Positions 5,956-14,149 of a DNA stretch of 22,110 nucleotides are shown here, one piece after another. Positions within the stretch are counted from its first letter, which is position 1; each line of letters opens with the position of its first letter. The stretch covers positions 1 through 22,110 of the IMG/VR virus record IMGVR_UViG_3300048589_001002; one strand, 5' to 3'. Under the pieces are notes generated by a model. That model searched no databases. It saw only the letters and a list, made by a program, of their open reading frames with translations, and was not told where the DNA came from. The position numbers and the translations under genes were made by a program. This DNA comes from a virus.

Positions 5956-7401
5956 ATGTTTGAAGTTGCAAAGAACTTTGTTTTGAGTTTTCTGAAAATT
6001 GATAAGTTTTCCGTTAAGGAAGGCAAATCATATCTTTCTGAAGACCAGAAAAAACAGCTTACCGAAGAATACGGCGAGCAGTTTGTCGAAAAGTTCGAGG
6101 CCGACCTTGCAAAGCATGAAGCCACAGGGGAAGATCCTTTGCGCGCCCGCCTCGAAGAGAAATTCAAAAACCTTGAAAGCGTTGTTGATGGCCAAAAGAA
6201 AACGTTAGAAACGTTGGCCGCCGAAAACAACGACCTGAAAGGGAAAGTGAAAAAACTATCCGACACACCGGAAGTTGAACCAGCCGCCGAATTCGTATCG
6301 GAAGGCGGAAAAAGGAAATTGAAATTCAACATCAACCGCAACCTGGCGCACAACAAAATGGCCGCATCCTATTTGGCAGGCGATGCACGTGTGCTGGCCG
6401 CCGGAGAAACCATCGATGTTGATTCTGTAATCAGCGAGTTTGGCGACTTGATTAACTATGTGAAGTTGGACATGATCGGCCAGATTTTCCAAGGGTTCGA
6501 AACCGCCCAGCACTTGACCTGGAAACGCGCGATCAAATCATGGAAAGCCACCCGTTCGCTCATCACTTCGGTGGTGCAGCAATTTGTGCCGAAATTCACG
6601 CCGCTTGGCGACACAACTTTCACACCGCTCGAAATCCCGTTGCGCCGTTTCAAAATCAACGTGTTGATTACGCCTGCCGATGTTGAAGATTGGATTTTCT
6701 CGATGTACGACGAATCAAAAGATTTGGATCAGCACCCGGTAACGGTGTATATCATCGACAAACTGATTGTGCCAAAAGCATGGGAAGATTTGGACGATAT
6801 TATCGCCAACGGGGAATTCGAAGAATTGGATTGGAGCACGGTTACCGAAGGAGATGCAGGGCAAGATCCACGCAAATCTATCGACGGGTTCATGACCATC
6901 CTGAAAAAGCAAAAAGATTTGGGCGCAGGTTCAAAAATGAACTTCATCGATTTGGGCGACATCACGTCTGAAAATATAGTTGAAAAAATCAACGATTTCG
7001 TTGATGCCATCGACAAAAAATACAAGAGGAAAGATATGCCAGTGCACATCGACCCAACCTTGTACCGCATGTACAAACGCAAATACAAAGCTTTGTTCGG
7101 CACAGGTTCCGACAAAGCCGACGACCCGAAATATGGTGGAGATGTGATCGATTACAGCCGTAACCGCTTAGTGCCAATGTACAACATGACCGACACTGGT
7201 GCGCTGTTCACAACTCCCCCCGACAACTTCATCGGTTTGAGGCACACAAACGAGCCCGGCGCAACAAAACTGATTTTGCGCAAATACGACTACGACATCC
7301 ATTGCCTGGGCGAGTTCCGCATGGGCGTTGGGTTTGCCATTGCTGAAGCTGTATTCTACTATTTGCCCGAAGCCGGATCTGGCGGCGGTGGCGGTGTGTA
7401 G
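5956..7401 (+). CDS. Major capsid protein with N-terminal scaffold-like coiled coil
   Basis: A 481-residue protein directly after the protease. Residues 1-115 are charged and helical, with a heptad-like coiled coil at about 60-102 (LEEKFKNLESVVDGQKK), the form of the delta or scaffold domain removed from HK97-type capsid proteins. The rest is the expected capsid body, with a long helix-rich middle and an aromatic C-terminal strand region (FAIAEAVFYY). It ends in a flexible GSGGGGGV tail. The assignment rests on operon position, size and domain layout. No signature motif proves it. Cleavage would be expected between the coiled coil and about residue 125. A separate scaffold gene is not seen, consistent with a fused one. 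Confidence 0.85.
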   Translation: MFEVAKNFVLSFLKIDKFSVKEGKSYLSEDQKKQLTEEYGEQFVEKFEADLAKHEATGEDPLRARLEEKFKNLESVVDGQKKTLETLAAENNDLKGKVKKLSDTPEVEPAAEFVSEGGKRKLKFNINRNLAHNKMAASYLAGDARVLAAGETIDVDSVISEFGDLINYVKLDMIGQIFQGFETAQHLTWKRAIKSWKATRSLITSVVQQFVPKFTPLGDTTFTPLEIPLRRFKINVLITPADVEDWIFSMYDESKDLDQHPVTVYIIDKLIVPKAWEDLDDIIANGEFEELDWSTVTEGDAGQDPRKSIDGFMTILKKQKDLGAGSKMNFIDLGDITSENIVEKINDFVDAIDKKYKRKDMPVHIDPTLYRMYKRKYKALFGTGSDKADDPKYGGDVIDYSRNRLVPMYNMTDTGALFTTPPDNFIGLRHTNEPGATKLILRKYDYDIHCLGEFRMGVGFAIAEAVFYYLPEAGSGGGGGV

Positions 7402-7414
7402 AAAAAATTTATAA

Positions 7415-7438
7415 GGCCAATCCTTGACAGGATTGGCC
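7415..7438 (+). terminator. Perfect hairpin after capsid gene
   Basis: GGCCAATCCT (7415-7424) and AGGATTGGCC (7429-7438) form a perfect 10-bp stem with the 4-base loop TGAC. No T-run follows, so it may act as an mRNA 3' stabiliser, or as a partial terminator that sets the ratio of capsid to downstream genes. Confidence 0.65.
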
Positions 7439-7468
7439 AATTATTCACTCACAAAAAAAATTAAAATC

Positions 7469-8017
7469 ATGGCATATACAGCAGTAAGTGTACCAAAAAC
7501 AGGCGCCAACCCAGGCCGCCCGCAAGGAAAGGACCCAAACATCATCCTGTTCAGAACCGATGATGTTTTGAATTTCCCGACACGGGACGAAAACGGCGTG
7601 AAAAGCGCAGCCGGGCAAAACCTCACGTTCAAAGCAGGCAAAAGCGCGATAGCAGTTTACGCTACCCCGTCAACTATCAAACGATATGACACGGGCGAAG
7701 GCGACCCCGATGCAAAGGGGTGGATCAACAACCTCGAATTCGAACATCCCGGCGATGAAATCGCATTCGAAGAGTGGAAAGAAAACAACATCAACGAGAA
7801 CCTGGGAGCACTTTCGTTCCGCCGTGGGTTCACGAGCGTGAAGTTGCACGGGACCATTGAAGAACCGCTCCAGTTCACTGTTGAAGAACAGGACGACAAG
7901 GAGGGCTTGAAAAGCACCGTGAAATTGGCTTCGTTGATGCGTGGACCAAAATCAATGGTTTATCTTGGCGAAAAACCAAGGCTCGACACCGATTCAGGTG
8001 GACAGGGCGGTGTATAA
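7469..8017 (+). CDS. Capsid-adjacent structural protein, unknown function
   Basis: A 182-residue protein. ATG 7469, after the leader aaaattaaaatc, is preferred over the upstream in-frame ATG 7424 because that one lies inside the stem-loop. It starts MAYTAVSVPKTGANPGR and contains IILFRTDDVLNFPTRDE, then a mostly beta pattern. The C-terminus is Gly-rich and ends SGGQGGV, echoing the GGGGGV end of the capsid protein upstream. It lies between two hairpins, so it forms a small unit with the capsid gene. Likely roles are head decoration, head-tail connector or tail tube. The sequence does not decide between them. Confidence 0.75.
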   Translation: MAYTAVSVPKTGANPGRPQGKDPNIILFRTDDVLNFPTRDENGVKSAAGQNLTFKAGKSAIAVYATPSTIKRYDTGEGDPDAKGWINNLEFEHPGDEIAFEEWKENNINENLGALSFRRGFTSVKLHGTIEEPLQFTVEEQDDKEGLKSTVKLASLMRGPKSMVYLGEKPRLDTDSGGQGGV

Positions 8018-8039
8018 TTTTGTTCTTTCATTTTGTTTT

Positions 8040-8071
8040 AAGGCTTGCCAATATTTTGGCAAGCCTTTTTT
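8040..8071 (+). terminator. Rho-independent terminator
   Basis: AAGGCTTGCCAA (8040-8051) and TTGGCAAGCCTT (8056-8067) form a perfect 12-bp stem with loop TATT, followed by T residues. It separates the capsid unit from the sugar-transferase and terminase genes, which may therefore have their own promoter or rely on read-through. Confidence 0.88.
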
Positions 8072-8155
8072 GTGGCAAGTACCGCAAACTACTGTCCTTT
8101 ATTTGCAATTGCAATTTTTTGAACTTTCCGGAAACAAATAATAAAAGCAGTAATC

Positions 8156-9034
8156 ATGATTGAAATCAGCGAAAAAAACACAAAAGCCGAAATTTTGGCA
8201 GCCTACAAAACCGAGCAAGTTGCCCGGTTGCGCTTGGAAAGCGAACTTGAAAATGCGCCAATGGCAACAATTGGCGAAAAGCCGGTAACGGTGTGCATCC
8301 CATACGTGAAAGAATTTGCACAGGGCAACGAGCTCCAGCTCGCCTTGCGCAGCTATGCAAAATATTTCAAGGAAAATTTCAATATGGTAGTGATTGGCGA
8401 CAGTGAGCCATGGATGAACGAGCTCGTGGAAGTGATAGAATGCGAGCGGATAGGGAAAAACCCGCCAATCGATATCGCCAACAAAATGCTGCTGGCCATA
8501 GAAAGCAATTTGGTGAGCGAGAAATTTATTTGGGCCAACGACGACCAATATTTGGTGTCGCCGTGCATGATGGCCGATTTCGAAATATTGAAATACACAG
8601 GGCAGTTGCAAGGGCAAAACTTTGGCTCCGATTTGTACCAGCAAAACAAAAAGCGGACCTACGAATATTTGAAAGGCAACGACATGCCAACGCTCGATTT
8701 TTCGATACACCTGCCTTTTGTGTTCGAAAAACAAAAGCTCAAAACATTGATTGAAGAATTGAACCTAACGGAAGAAGCCTATTTGATTTCGAGCATGTAT
8801 TTTAATTATTTTTTCCCTGGTTACGCCCCGCAGTTGGTTGACGATGCCGCGCGTACGTCGCTGATGTATTCGAACATCAAAATAGGCATATACCGCCAGA
8901 ACCCAGACATGGATTTGGTGCTGCGCTTGTTGCCAGGCAAAAAATTCATTGCCAACTCGCAAAGCGGGTGGAATGCTGCTTTCTCGAAATTCATGAACGG
9001 ATTGTTGCCTGAAAAATGCCTGTTCGAAAAATAA
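8156..9034 (+). CDS. Stealth-like (CR2-type) sugar or sugar-phosphate transferase
   Basis: A 292-residue cytoplasmic protein. After a helical start (1-35), VTVCIPYVKEF begins a nucleotide-sugar type fold. ELQLALRSYAKYF (59-71), then VVIGD and PWM (78-87), then SEKFIWANDDQYLV (121-134) follow the conserved-region-2 pattern of stealth proteins: E-L-x-x-x-L-R-S, I-V-x-D, P-W, and a final N-D-D. H185 in SIHLPFVF matches the following His-containing region. Stealth proteins transfer hexose phosphate in capsule synthesis. Here the gene lies within a phage head operon, 122 bp after the capsid-adjacent gene, so the acceptor may be a virion protein or DNA base. That part is inference. A generic GT-A glycosyltransferase is the alternative. 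Confidence 0.7.
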   Translation: MIEISEKNTKAEILAAYKTEQVARLRLESELENAPMATIGEKPVTVCIPYVKEFAQGNELQLALRSYAKYFKENFNMVVIGDSEPWMNELVEVIECERIGKNPPIDIANKMLLAIESNLVSEKFIWANDDQYLVSPCMMADFEILKYTGQLQGQNFGSDLYQQNKKRTYEYLKGNDMPTLDFSIHLPFVFEKQKLKTLIEELNLTEEAYLISSMYFNYFFPGYAPQLVDDAARTSLMYSNIKIGIYRQNPDMDLVLRLLPGKKFIANSQSGWNAAFSKFMNGLLPEKCLFEK

Positions 9035-9798
9035 CAAAAGCCGACAGGGTGAAGCTGGTTACCTGGATCCGCAGCGGGGCAAATGTAGCCACAGGCATCG
9101 GGCTATATGCTTCGATGCCCGGACACAACGCCCGGCTAGTTTCGGCATTGAACGCCGACCCGAAAGCGTATGAACGGGAATTGCATGAAAGCGTGTGTGT
9201 GCTTCTCGAAATCAGTATTTCGAAATTTGAAAACATCAAAACAAAATACCATGGAAAAAAGACAATTGAACCAGCCCGTCACAGAACGGTCGACCGAAAA
9301 ATTACGGCAGAAATTAGGGAACCCCGAAAGCCCCGTGCATTCCGCGAAGATTGGCCATTCCTTTCCCGCCCCGACTGCCCACCGCAGCTCAAGGCATTAG
9401 CCGCCGACAAAATCAGCTGCTGGGAGCGATACACCGCCAACCACAAAAAGCTTTTCGATTGCAATTCGTTGGAAGAGTGCGCCGCCATTGCCCACGAAAT
9501 TGTGAAGGATTACAAAGAAAACCGCTTGATATACGATGAAATGGAGCATTACAAGCAGCACGGCGCAGTTTTGGGGCTGCACCCGGTTTTCGGGCATTAC
9601 AAGCGTTTCGAGAAATTGCGGGGCATGGACGTTGTGGAACTCGTGAAGCTGCACGAATACACCTTGCCGCACCGCATTTGGCGCATCAAAAGCGAAATTG
9701 AAAAAGGCACAAAACCGCACCTGAAAGCTGCCAGGGAAAAACGGCTGTTTGAAGTGGAAAGCGAGCTGGCCGAAATCAAACGATTGCTGGGAAAATAA
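9016..9798 (+). CDS. Hypothetical phage protein
   Basis: A 260-residue basic protein overlapping the sugar-transferase end by 19 bp, indicating translational coupling. It begins MPVRKITKADRVKLVTWIRS. That could be a small helix-turn-helix, but the pattern is weak. The middle (about 85-115) is Arg/Pro-rich and probably disordered. The C-terminal half is helical, ending in a coiled coil (about 225-258, REKRLFEVESELAEIKRLL). No family is recognised. Its stop codon overlaps the next start (TAATG), so it is tightly coupled to the PLD-like pair. A packaging or head-assembly role is inferred from position only. Confidence 0.75.
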   Translation: MPVRKITKADRVKLVTWIRSGANVATGIGLYASMPGHNARLVSALNADPKAYERELHESVCVLLEISISKFENIKTKYHGKKTIEPARHRTVDRKITAEIREPRKPRAFREDWPFLSRPDCPPQLKALAADKISCWERYTANHKKLFDCNSLEECAAIAHEIVKDYKENRLIYDEMEHYKQHGAVLGLHPVFGHYKRFEKLRGMDVVELVKLHEYTLPHRIWRIKSEIEKGTKPHLKAAREKRLFEVESELAEIKRLLGK

Positions 9799-10379
9799 TG
9801 GCGAAGTTTTTCGAAATCCGCGAACGGTTGGGGGCTGTTGTGGAAGATCCGGGCGCGATGGTTGGAAACGCGAAGATATTGAGCGCAAAATTCGACGAAA
9901 TGCACGAACGCAAAATTGCATCGTTGAAAAGTTTGATAGGCGATTTGCCAGCCGACAACGAAGTGTTTTTCCTTGAAACAACCAACAGTTTCAACGCTTT
10001 CACTTTCATTGTGTACCTGTTGAAATATGCAGGGCGGATTGATGATTTGCTGATCAAAACCTATTCAATCAACGCCAGGATACTCGACAGCCTTTCGAGG
10101 AGGATTGCGAAAAACGAAATAGGCAACATTTGCCTCTACATTGCCGACAGCATCAAATACCGGATGCCGAAAGTGAAAGACCAAATAGAAATTATGGCGA
10201 AGGAGCTGGAGAATTTTGAAGTTGAATATGCCTGGACCCACCAGAAGATTATCGCTGCCCGGGTTGGCGCCGACCACTATGTGATTGAAGGCTCGGGAAA
10301 TTTTTCGGAAAACACGGCAGAAGAGCAATATATTTTTTTGAAATCGAAACGCATATATGAATTCAAAACGGCGAAATGA
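9798..10379 (+). CDS. Phospholipase D-like half protein (copy 1)
   Basis: A 193-residue protein with a C-terminal HKD-type motif: H148-Q-K150, D159, GSGNFS (165-170) and E176. The phospholipase D superfamily uses His and Lys of HxK in a dimeric active site for phosphodiester cleavage. Members include nucleases (Nuc, BfiI) and lipases. One motif per chain means the active enzyme would be a dimer, either with itself or with the next gene product. There is no signal peptide or membrane helix. It is a paralogue of the following gene, starting in TAATG and ending in ATGA. Since it is coupled to terminase genes, a nuclease role on phage or host DNA is more likely than a lipase one. That is inference. 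Confidence 0.8.
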   Translation: MAKFFEIRERLGAVVEDPGAMVGNAKILSAKFDEMHERKIASLKSLIGDLPADNEVFFLETTNSFNAFTFIVYLLKYAGRIDDLLIKTYSINARILDSLSRRIAKNEIGNICLYIADSIKYRMPKVKDQIEIMAKELENFEVEYAWTHQKIIAARVGADHYVIEGSGNFSENTAEEQYIFLKSKRIYEFKTAK

Positions 10380-11023
10380 ACAAGTTTTTCGACATAAAAA
10401 AGTTGATTAAGGACAGCGAGCCAATTATTTCTGAAAAGAAATCTGACGATTCGGGCGTTGAAGACCTCGAAGATGGCATCTACAAATCAATCCTCGAAAA
10501 AAATTACATAGTAATCAACCGGGTTGAAGAAATTGGCTTGCCCGTGCCGGGCGAACATTTGCACGTAGTTACTTTCCGCGCTTTCAATGCCGTGCATTTT
10601 TTGTACCACGTTGCCAAAAAATATAAGCTCGAACATGTGCTGATTGCCGTGTATTCAATCAACCACGAAGCTGCCATTTTGATTGACAAAATGATCAAGA
10701 AGGAACTGATTGGCTCTGCCACTATATTGATTTCGAACCTCAGGAACAAAGCACACCGCGAAAAAGAACAGTTGACGCGCGACATGTTTGTTGCCAACCC
10801 GAAAATCGATTTGTTTTTCATCAAATCGCACGCAAAAATAATTGCCACGAAAAGCTATTGCGGGCAATACTTCGCCATTTCGGGCAGCGGGAATTTTTCG
10901 TACAATTCGAAAGTTGAGCAATATGAAATTGACAACGACAAAGGCTTGTATGAATTCACTGAAAATTGGTTCAAGCTCTCGCGCGAATTATTGAAAGGAA
11001 CAAAAGAATTGGTTGAAACATGA
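10376..11023 (+). CDS. Phospholipase D-like half protein (copy 2)
   Basis: A 215-residue paralogue of the preceding protein, overlapping it by 4 bp (ATGA) and the next gene by 4 bp. The shared core runs from a FNAxxFxxxxxK-type helix (about 70-82), through YSIN (93-96), to the motif H152-A-K154, GSGNFS (170-175) and E181. The Asp of the standard HxKxxxxD pattern is not obvious here (Gln or Gly in its place), whereas copy 1 has a candidate D159. The N-terminal 50 residues are an acidic extension absent from copy 1. Tandem half-motif genes suggest a heterodimer in which one copy may be regulatory. Confidence 0.8.
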   Translation: MNKFFDIKKLIKDSEPIISEKKSDDSGVEDLEDGIYKSILEKNYIVINRVEEIGLPVPGEHLHVVTFRAFNAVHFLYHVAKKYKLEHVLIAVYSINHEAAILIDKMIKKELIGSATILISNLRNKAHREKEQLTRDMFVANPKIDLFFIKSHAKIIATKSYCGQYFAISGSGNFSYNSKVEQYEIDNDKGLYEFTENWFKLSRELLKGTKELVET

Positions 11024-11361
11024 ACACAACACCCGAATTGTTGAGCGATTTCCCCGCCTGGTTTGACGCCGAAAAAGTATCGGACTTGGAAGACCTTGCA
11101 GCCATTGGTTATTCACATGCCAAAATGGCCATGTATTTTGATGTGCCAGCAGCAGTTTTCACTGATGAAATAGACAGGGAAGAAAGCCGTATCCGCTACC
11201 ACATTGAAAAAGGCATTTTGCAGGGCGAAGCCGACGAAGCAATTGCGACCATTCGCGCCGCAAAAGACGGCAACGCAACTCAGGCGCAGCGCATCGACAA
11301 AAAGCGTTACCAATTGAATTTTCAGCAACTGAAAGAAGAAATCATCTATGGCAAGCAATAA
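11020..11361 (+). CDS. Candidate small terminase subunit (helix-turn-helix)
   Basis: A 113-residue acidic protein overlapping the PLD-like gene by 4 bp and the next gene by 14 bp. Residues 23-50 (LEDLAAIGYSHAKMAMYFDV) have the helix-turn-helix spacing seen in small terminases, which bind phage DNA at the packaging site. The remainder is helical and could oligomerise, with a Gln/Lys-rich end. The position two genes before the large terminase supports the call. The following gene is a competing candidate for the same role. No homologue was searched. Confidence 0.5.
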   Translation: MNTTPELLSDFPAWFDAEKVSDLEDLAAIGYSHAKMAMYFDVPAAVFTDEIDREESRIRYHIEKGILQGEADEAIATIRAAKDGNATQAQRIDKKRYQLNFQQLKEEIIYGKQ

Positions 11362-11971
11362 GTTCGATATCAGCCGTTACCACGACATTTCAAACTACAT
11401 TGAGCAAGGCAGCGAAAGCAACCTATCGGCTGATGAAATTGAATACCTGCAAATATTGGTGCAAATGAACAACATGCGCCGGAAATACGGGATGCACAAA
11501 ACCATCGCGTTCTTTCGCAAACCACCTTTCGAAATCAGCTTGTACCGCGCAAAGCAGATGTTCGAAGAATCAATCAACCTGTTCTATTCCGATGAAATTG
11601 TCGAAAAACAAGCAGCCCGCAATTTGATTGCCGAAGACCTGGAGCAAGCCGCGCAACTGTGCATGGCCGTGGCGCAATCGCCCAAGGACCTTGAAATTTA
11701 CGGCGATTTGAAAATGAAGGCTTACAAGGCACGGCAGTTGGATTTGCCCGACCCAATTCACATTCCTGAAGAATTGTACAAAAAGCCCATCAAAATTTAC
11801 ACGCTCAACCCAAAACAAGCCAAGTTGCCCGACATCGACCGCAACGATTTGGCACGCGAAATTGACGCCCTGCCCGAAAACGAAATGAACAAAAAGCGTT
11901 GGAAACAGGAGGCTATGATTGAAGAAGTTGATTTTATCGAGATGCTCAATGACCAAACCGACGAAGATTAG
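11348..11971 (+). CDS. Hypothetical protein before the large terminase
   Basis: A 207-residue, largely helical protein overlapping both neighbours (14 bp upstream, 23 bp downstream). It contains a basic FFRKPPFEISLYRAKQMF segment (about 55-72), a helical middle with EDLEQAAQLCMAVAQ, and an acidic end (EEVDFIEMLNDQTDED). No motif is recognised. Overlap with the large terminase gene and the helix content fit a terminase accessory or the second part of a split small subunit. It may work with the helix-turn-helix protein upstream. Confidence 0.7.
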   Translation: MASNKFDISRYHDISNYIEQGSESNLSADEIEYLQILVQMNNMRRKYGMHKTIAFFRKPPFEISLYRAKQMFEESINLFYSDEIVEKQAARNLIAEDLEQAAQLCMAVAQSPKDLEIYGDLKMKAYKARQLDLPDPIHIPEELYKKPIKIYTLNPKQAKLPDIDRNDLAREIDALPENEMNKKRWKQEAMIEEVDFIEMLNDQTDED

Positions 11972-13649
11972 CCTCGACAGGCCAGATGTGGAAGTGCGCT
12001 ATATGAACTGGTTGGCGCAGATAAGTGGTTTGTGCATGTTCCAGAACCTCTATTTCATAGGGGGGCGTGGATCAACAAAAACCACGGCATTTCAAGCCGA
12101 AAGGTTGCAGGAAATGGTTTACGATTTGCCGGGCGCGCCGGTTGCTCTGGTCGCCGATACTTACACCAACCTGCAAAAAAACGTTTTGCCAACACTTCAG
12201 GAAGGGCTTCGCTTTTTAGGCTGGGAAGAAGAAATACACTACCGAATTGAAAAACCTCCATTTGACCACTGGGAAAAACCCTATAATATAATTTCCGACT
12301 ACAAGCACACAATCCCTTTTTTCAACGGGTTCAACTTAACGCTGATTTCGCTCGATAGGCCATCGAGCGCAGCCGGTCGTTCGTATGTGGCAATTTTGGG
12401 CGATGAAGTGAAATTCTTCCGTGAAGACAAAATCGCGAAACTGACAAAAGCCGTGCGCGGGTACAAGGTGCGCTATGGCGATTCGCCATTTTACCGCTCC
12501 CAGACATTTACTACCGACATGCCAAACCCCAACCTGATTGGCGAATACGATTGGATTTTGAAGCACCGCAAACGAATGGACCCAAAGGCTATTGTTACCA
12601 TTTTGAAAGTGGCAATGGTTTTCAACGATGTGAAAAAAGAATTTGTGCTTGCCCAGGATTCGAAAGACCGGAAGGAACTCGCCAACGCAAAGCGCAAGCT
12701 CGACCGCTGGGAAGCACGTTGGAAAAAAGTGAGGCGCAAATCTGTTTTTTTCTGGGTTGCCAGCTCGTTCATCAATGCCGATATTTTGGGTGTCGATTAT
12801 TTTTCTGATGAATTTGAAACCGGACTGGATGATGTGCTTCAGGCAATCCTTTCTTTGAAACCTTCATTGATGGCAGGCAACCGGTTCTATTCACAGCTCG
12901 ATGCACGGCACTTCTACCAGGATGGGGCAGATTCGTACTGGAGCGAAGCCTTTGGCATTCGCGACCAGGAAGATTGCCGCATTTTGTCAAAACTTGACAA
13001 ATCAAAAGCTATCGACATGGGCGTCGATTTTGGCAACATGAACTCCATGCTTATTGCACAGGATGGCAAGCGAAAGCGTGAATATAACATACTGAAGGAG
13101 TTCTATTCTATACCACCTAACTCTATACGCGAGCTGGCTGATGATTTCCTTGAGTACTTTGAACCGCACGAACAGAAGACCATCAACCTCTACTATGACC
13201 GTGCTGGCAATAACTACCAAAAGACAGGACAAGACGTTGCCACAAAACTCAAGAAAGCAATCGAGAAGAATGCCGATGGCAGACGCACAGGTTGGAAAGT
13301 AATCCTGCGTTCAATAGGGCAGGGGAACATCCACTCAAACACAGAATATAACTTTATGATTGACCTGCTATCCGAAGTCAATCCCCTGTTACCGAAAGTC
13401 AACATCGACCAGTTCAATTGCCGCTGCCTCAAGTCATCGCTTGAACTTGCCCCCACCAAAATATCCAACCGCCGTGGTAGGAAGCTTATCGAGAAGGAAA
13501 AGAAAAGCGAAAAACTTCCAGTCCACAAACTACCATCTCTGTCCACCAACTTCTCTGACGCATTCAAATATCTGATGTGCCGAAAAGAGTGGTTGAAGCT
13601 ATCCAAGGGGCACCGCCGCCAAAGCTCCGGAGATGTATCAACAACTTAA
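11949..13649 (+). CDS. Large terminase subunit (ATPase and nuclease)
   Basis: A 566-residue DNA-packaging motor from ATG 11949. An upstream in-frame TTG at 11919 is less likely. The ATPase domain shows Walker A GGRGSTKT (38-45), Walker B VAILGDE (D152, E153) and a coupling motif TTDMPN near 190. The C-terminal RNase H-like nuclease has MGVDFG (D360), LYYDRAG (D417) and NFSDAFKYL (D537), the three acids expected for metal binding. Length is normal. Codon use changes near 13030, at the ATPase/nuclease boundary: downstream of it only 1 of about 20 Leu codons is TTG and AAG equals or exceeds AAA, unlike the upstream part. The gene order is unusual, since the portal follows only after a 4.5-kb block. 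Confidence 0.93.
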   Translation: MTKPTKISLDRPDVEVRYMNWLAQISGLCMFQNLYFIGGRGSTKTTAFQAERLQEMVYDLPGAPVALVADTYTNLQKNVLPTLQEGLRFLGWEEEIHYRIEKPPFDHWEKPYNIISDYKHTIPFFNGFNLTLISLDRPSSAAGRSYVAILGDEVKFFREDKIAKLTKAVRGYKVRYGDSPFYRSQTFTTDMPNPNLIGEYDWILKHRKRMDPKAIVTILKVAMVFNDVKKEFVLAQDSKDRKELANAKRKLDRWEARWKKVRRKSVFFWVASSFINADILGVDYFSDEFETGLDDVLQAILSLKPSLMAGNRFYSQLDARHFYQDGADSYWSEAFGIRDQEDCRILSKLDKSKAIDMGVDFGNMNSMLIAQDGKRKREYNILKEFYSIPPNSIRELADDFLEYFEPHEQKTINLYYDRAGNNYQKTGQDVATKLKKAIEKNADGRRTGWKVILRSIGQGNIHSNTEYNFMIDLLSEVNPLLPKVNIDQFNCRCLKSSLELAPTKISNRRGRKLIEKEKKSEKLPVHKLPSLSTNFSDAFKYLMCRKEWLKLSKGHRRQSSGDVSTT

Positions 13650-13688
13650 GCAATTTTCAAAAGTTATCCTTGATTAAGAAAATATGGT

Positions 13689-13715
13689 GTGAACGAGTGC
13701 TGCACACCCGTTCAC
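13689..13715 (+). repeat. Short hairpin after terminase gene
   Basis: GTGAACG (13689-13695) pairs with CGTTCAC (13709-13715) around a 13-base loop. No T-run follows, so it is not a typical terminator. Confidence 0.4.
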
Positions 13716-13833
13716 GGTATTGGTTGGATTTTGGCACAGCCAATCAGGCACTTATCATATATCCGCGCGAGCAATGGGTTTGCAACTGCAACCACAGGAG
13801 GGAGCGGGTTCGGAGTTAACTATCTCACAACCG

Positions 13834-13854
13834 TTTTTGAAAGAATTTCAAAAA
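13834..13854 (+). repeat. Perfect 9-bp inverted repeat
   Basis: TTTTTGAAA (13834-13842), spacer GAA, TTTCAAAAA (13846-13854). It may be an operator or a weak hairpin in the AT-rich spacer before the recombinase block. Confidence 0.45.
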
Positions 13855-14149
13855 GGTTTGTTTGTTGATTGTTAGCACGTTATTTAGAATTATTTTTAAT
13901 AACAGGGCTAAATATTGACCTATAATGAAAATAAATCGCCCCGTTTACGGTTTTTGCTAAAAAATATTTTTTAAGGCATTGGTTCGTTTGTTTTTCGCTT
14001 TTTGTGAAATAAATGCACTTAACAGGCTGAACAACAAACATATAGGTGTTTTAAAATTTGTTTTGAATCATTTTTTTTTGTATTTTTAATCATCGAAACG
14101 TTAGAGAAATCAAGGGTTTCGGCAATGTTTAACATAAAATTTTTAAATT

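Larger units (their letters stand above)
13650..14149 (+). other. 500-bp non-coding spacer between terminase and recombinase block
   Basis: The first 170 bp keep a mid-GC composition, and the rest is strongly AT-rich with long T and A runs. It holds the two inverted repeats listed separately. No credible gene was found: the 80-codon frame at 13577-13819 begins inside the terminase gene in another frame and has no family features. This is a reasonable place for an attachment site or for the promoter of the recombinase unit, but I cannot show either. Confidence 0.55.

Noticed and set aside
8099-8734. 211-codon minus-strand frame
   Set aside because: Antisense to the sugar-transferase gene, with Phe/His/Val-rich content typical of a reverse reading of a biased gene.
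13577-13819. 80-codon frame after the terminase
   Set aside because: It begins inside the terminase gene in another frame, is Arg/Cys-rich without a pattern, and has no leader.
13650-14149. Attachment site (attP) near the recombinase
   Set aside because: No direct repeat pair or tRNA-end match can be recognised without the host junctions, so I do not call one.
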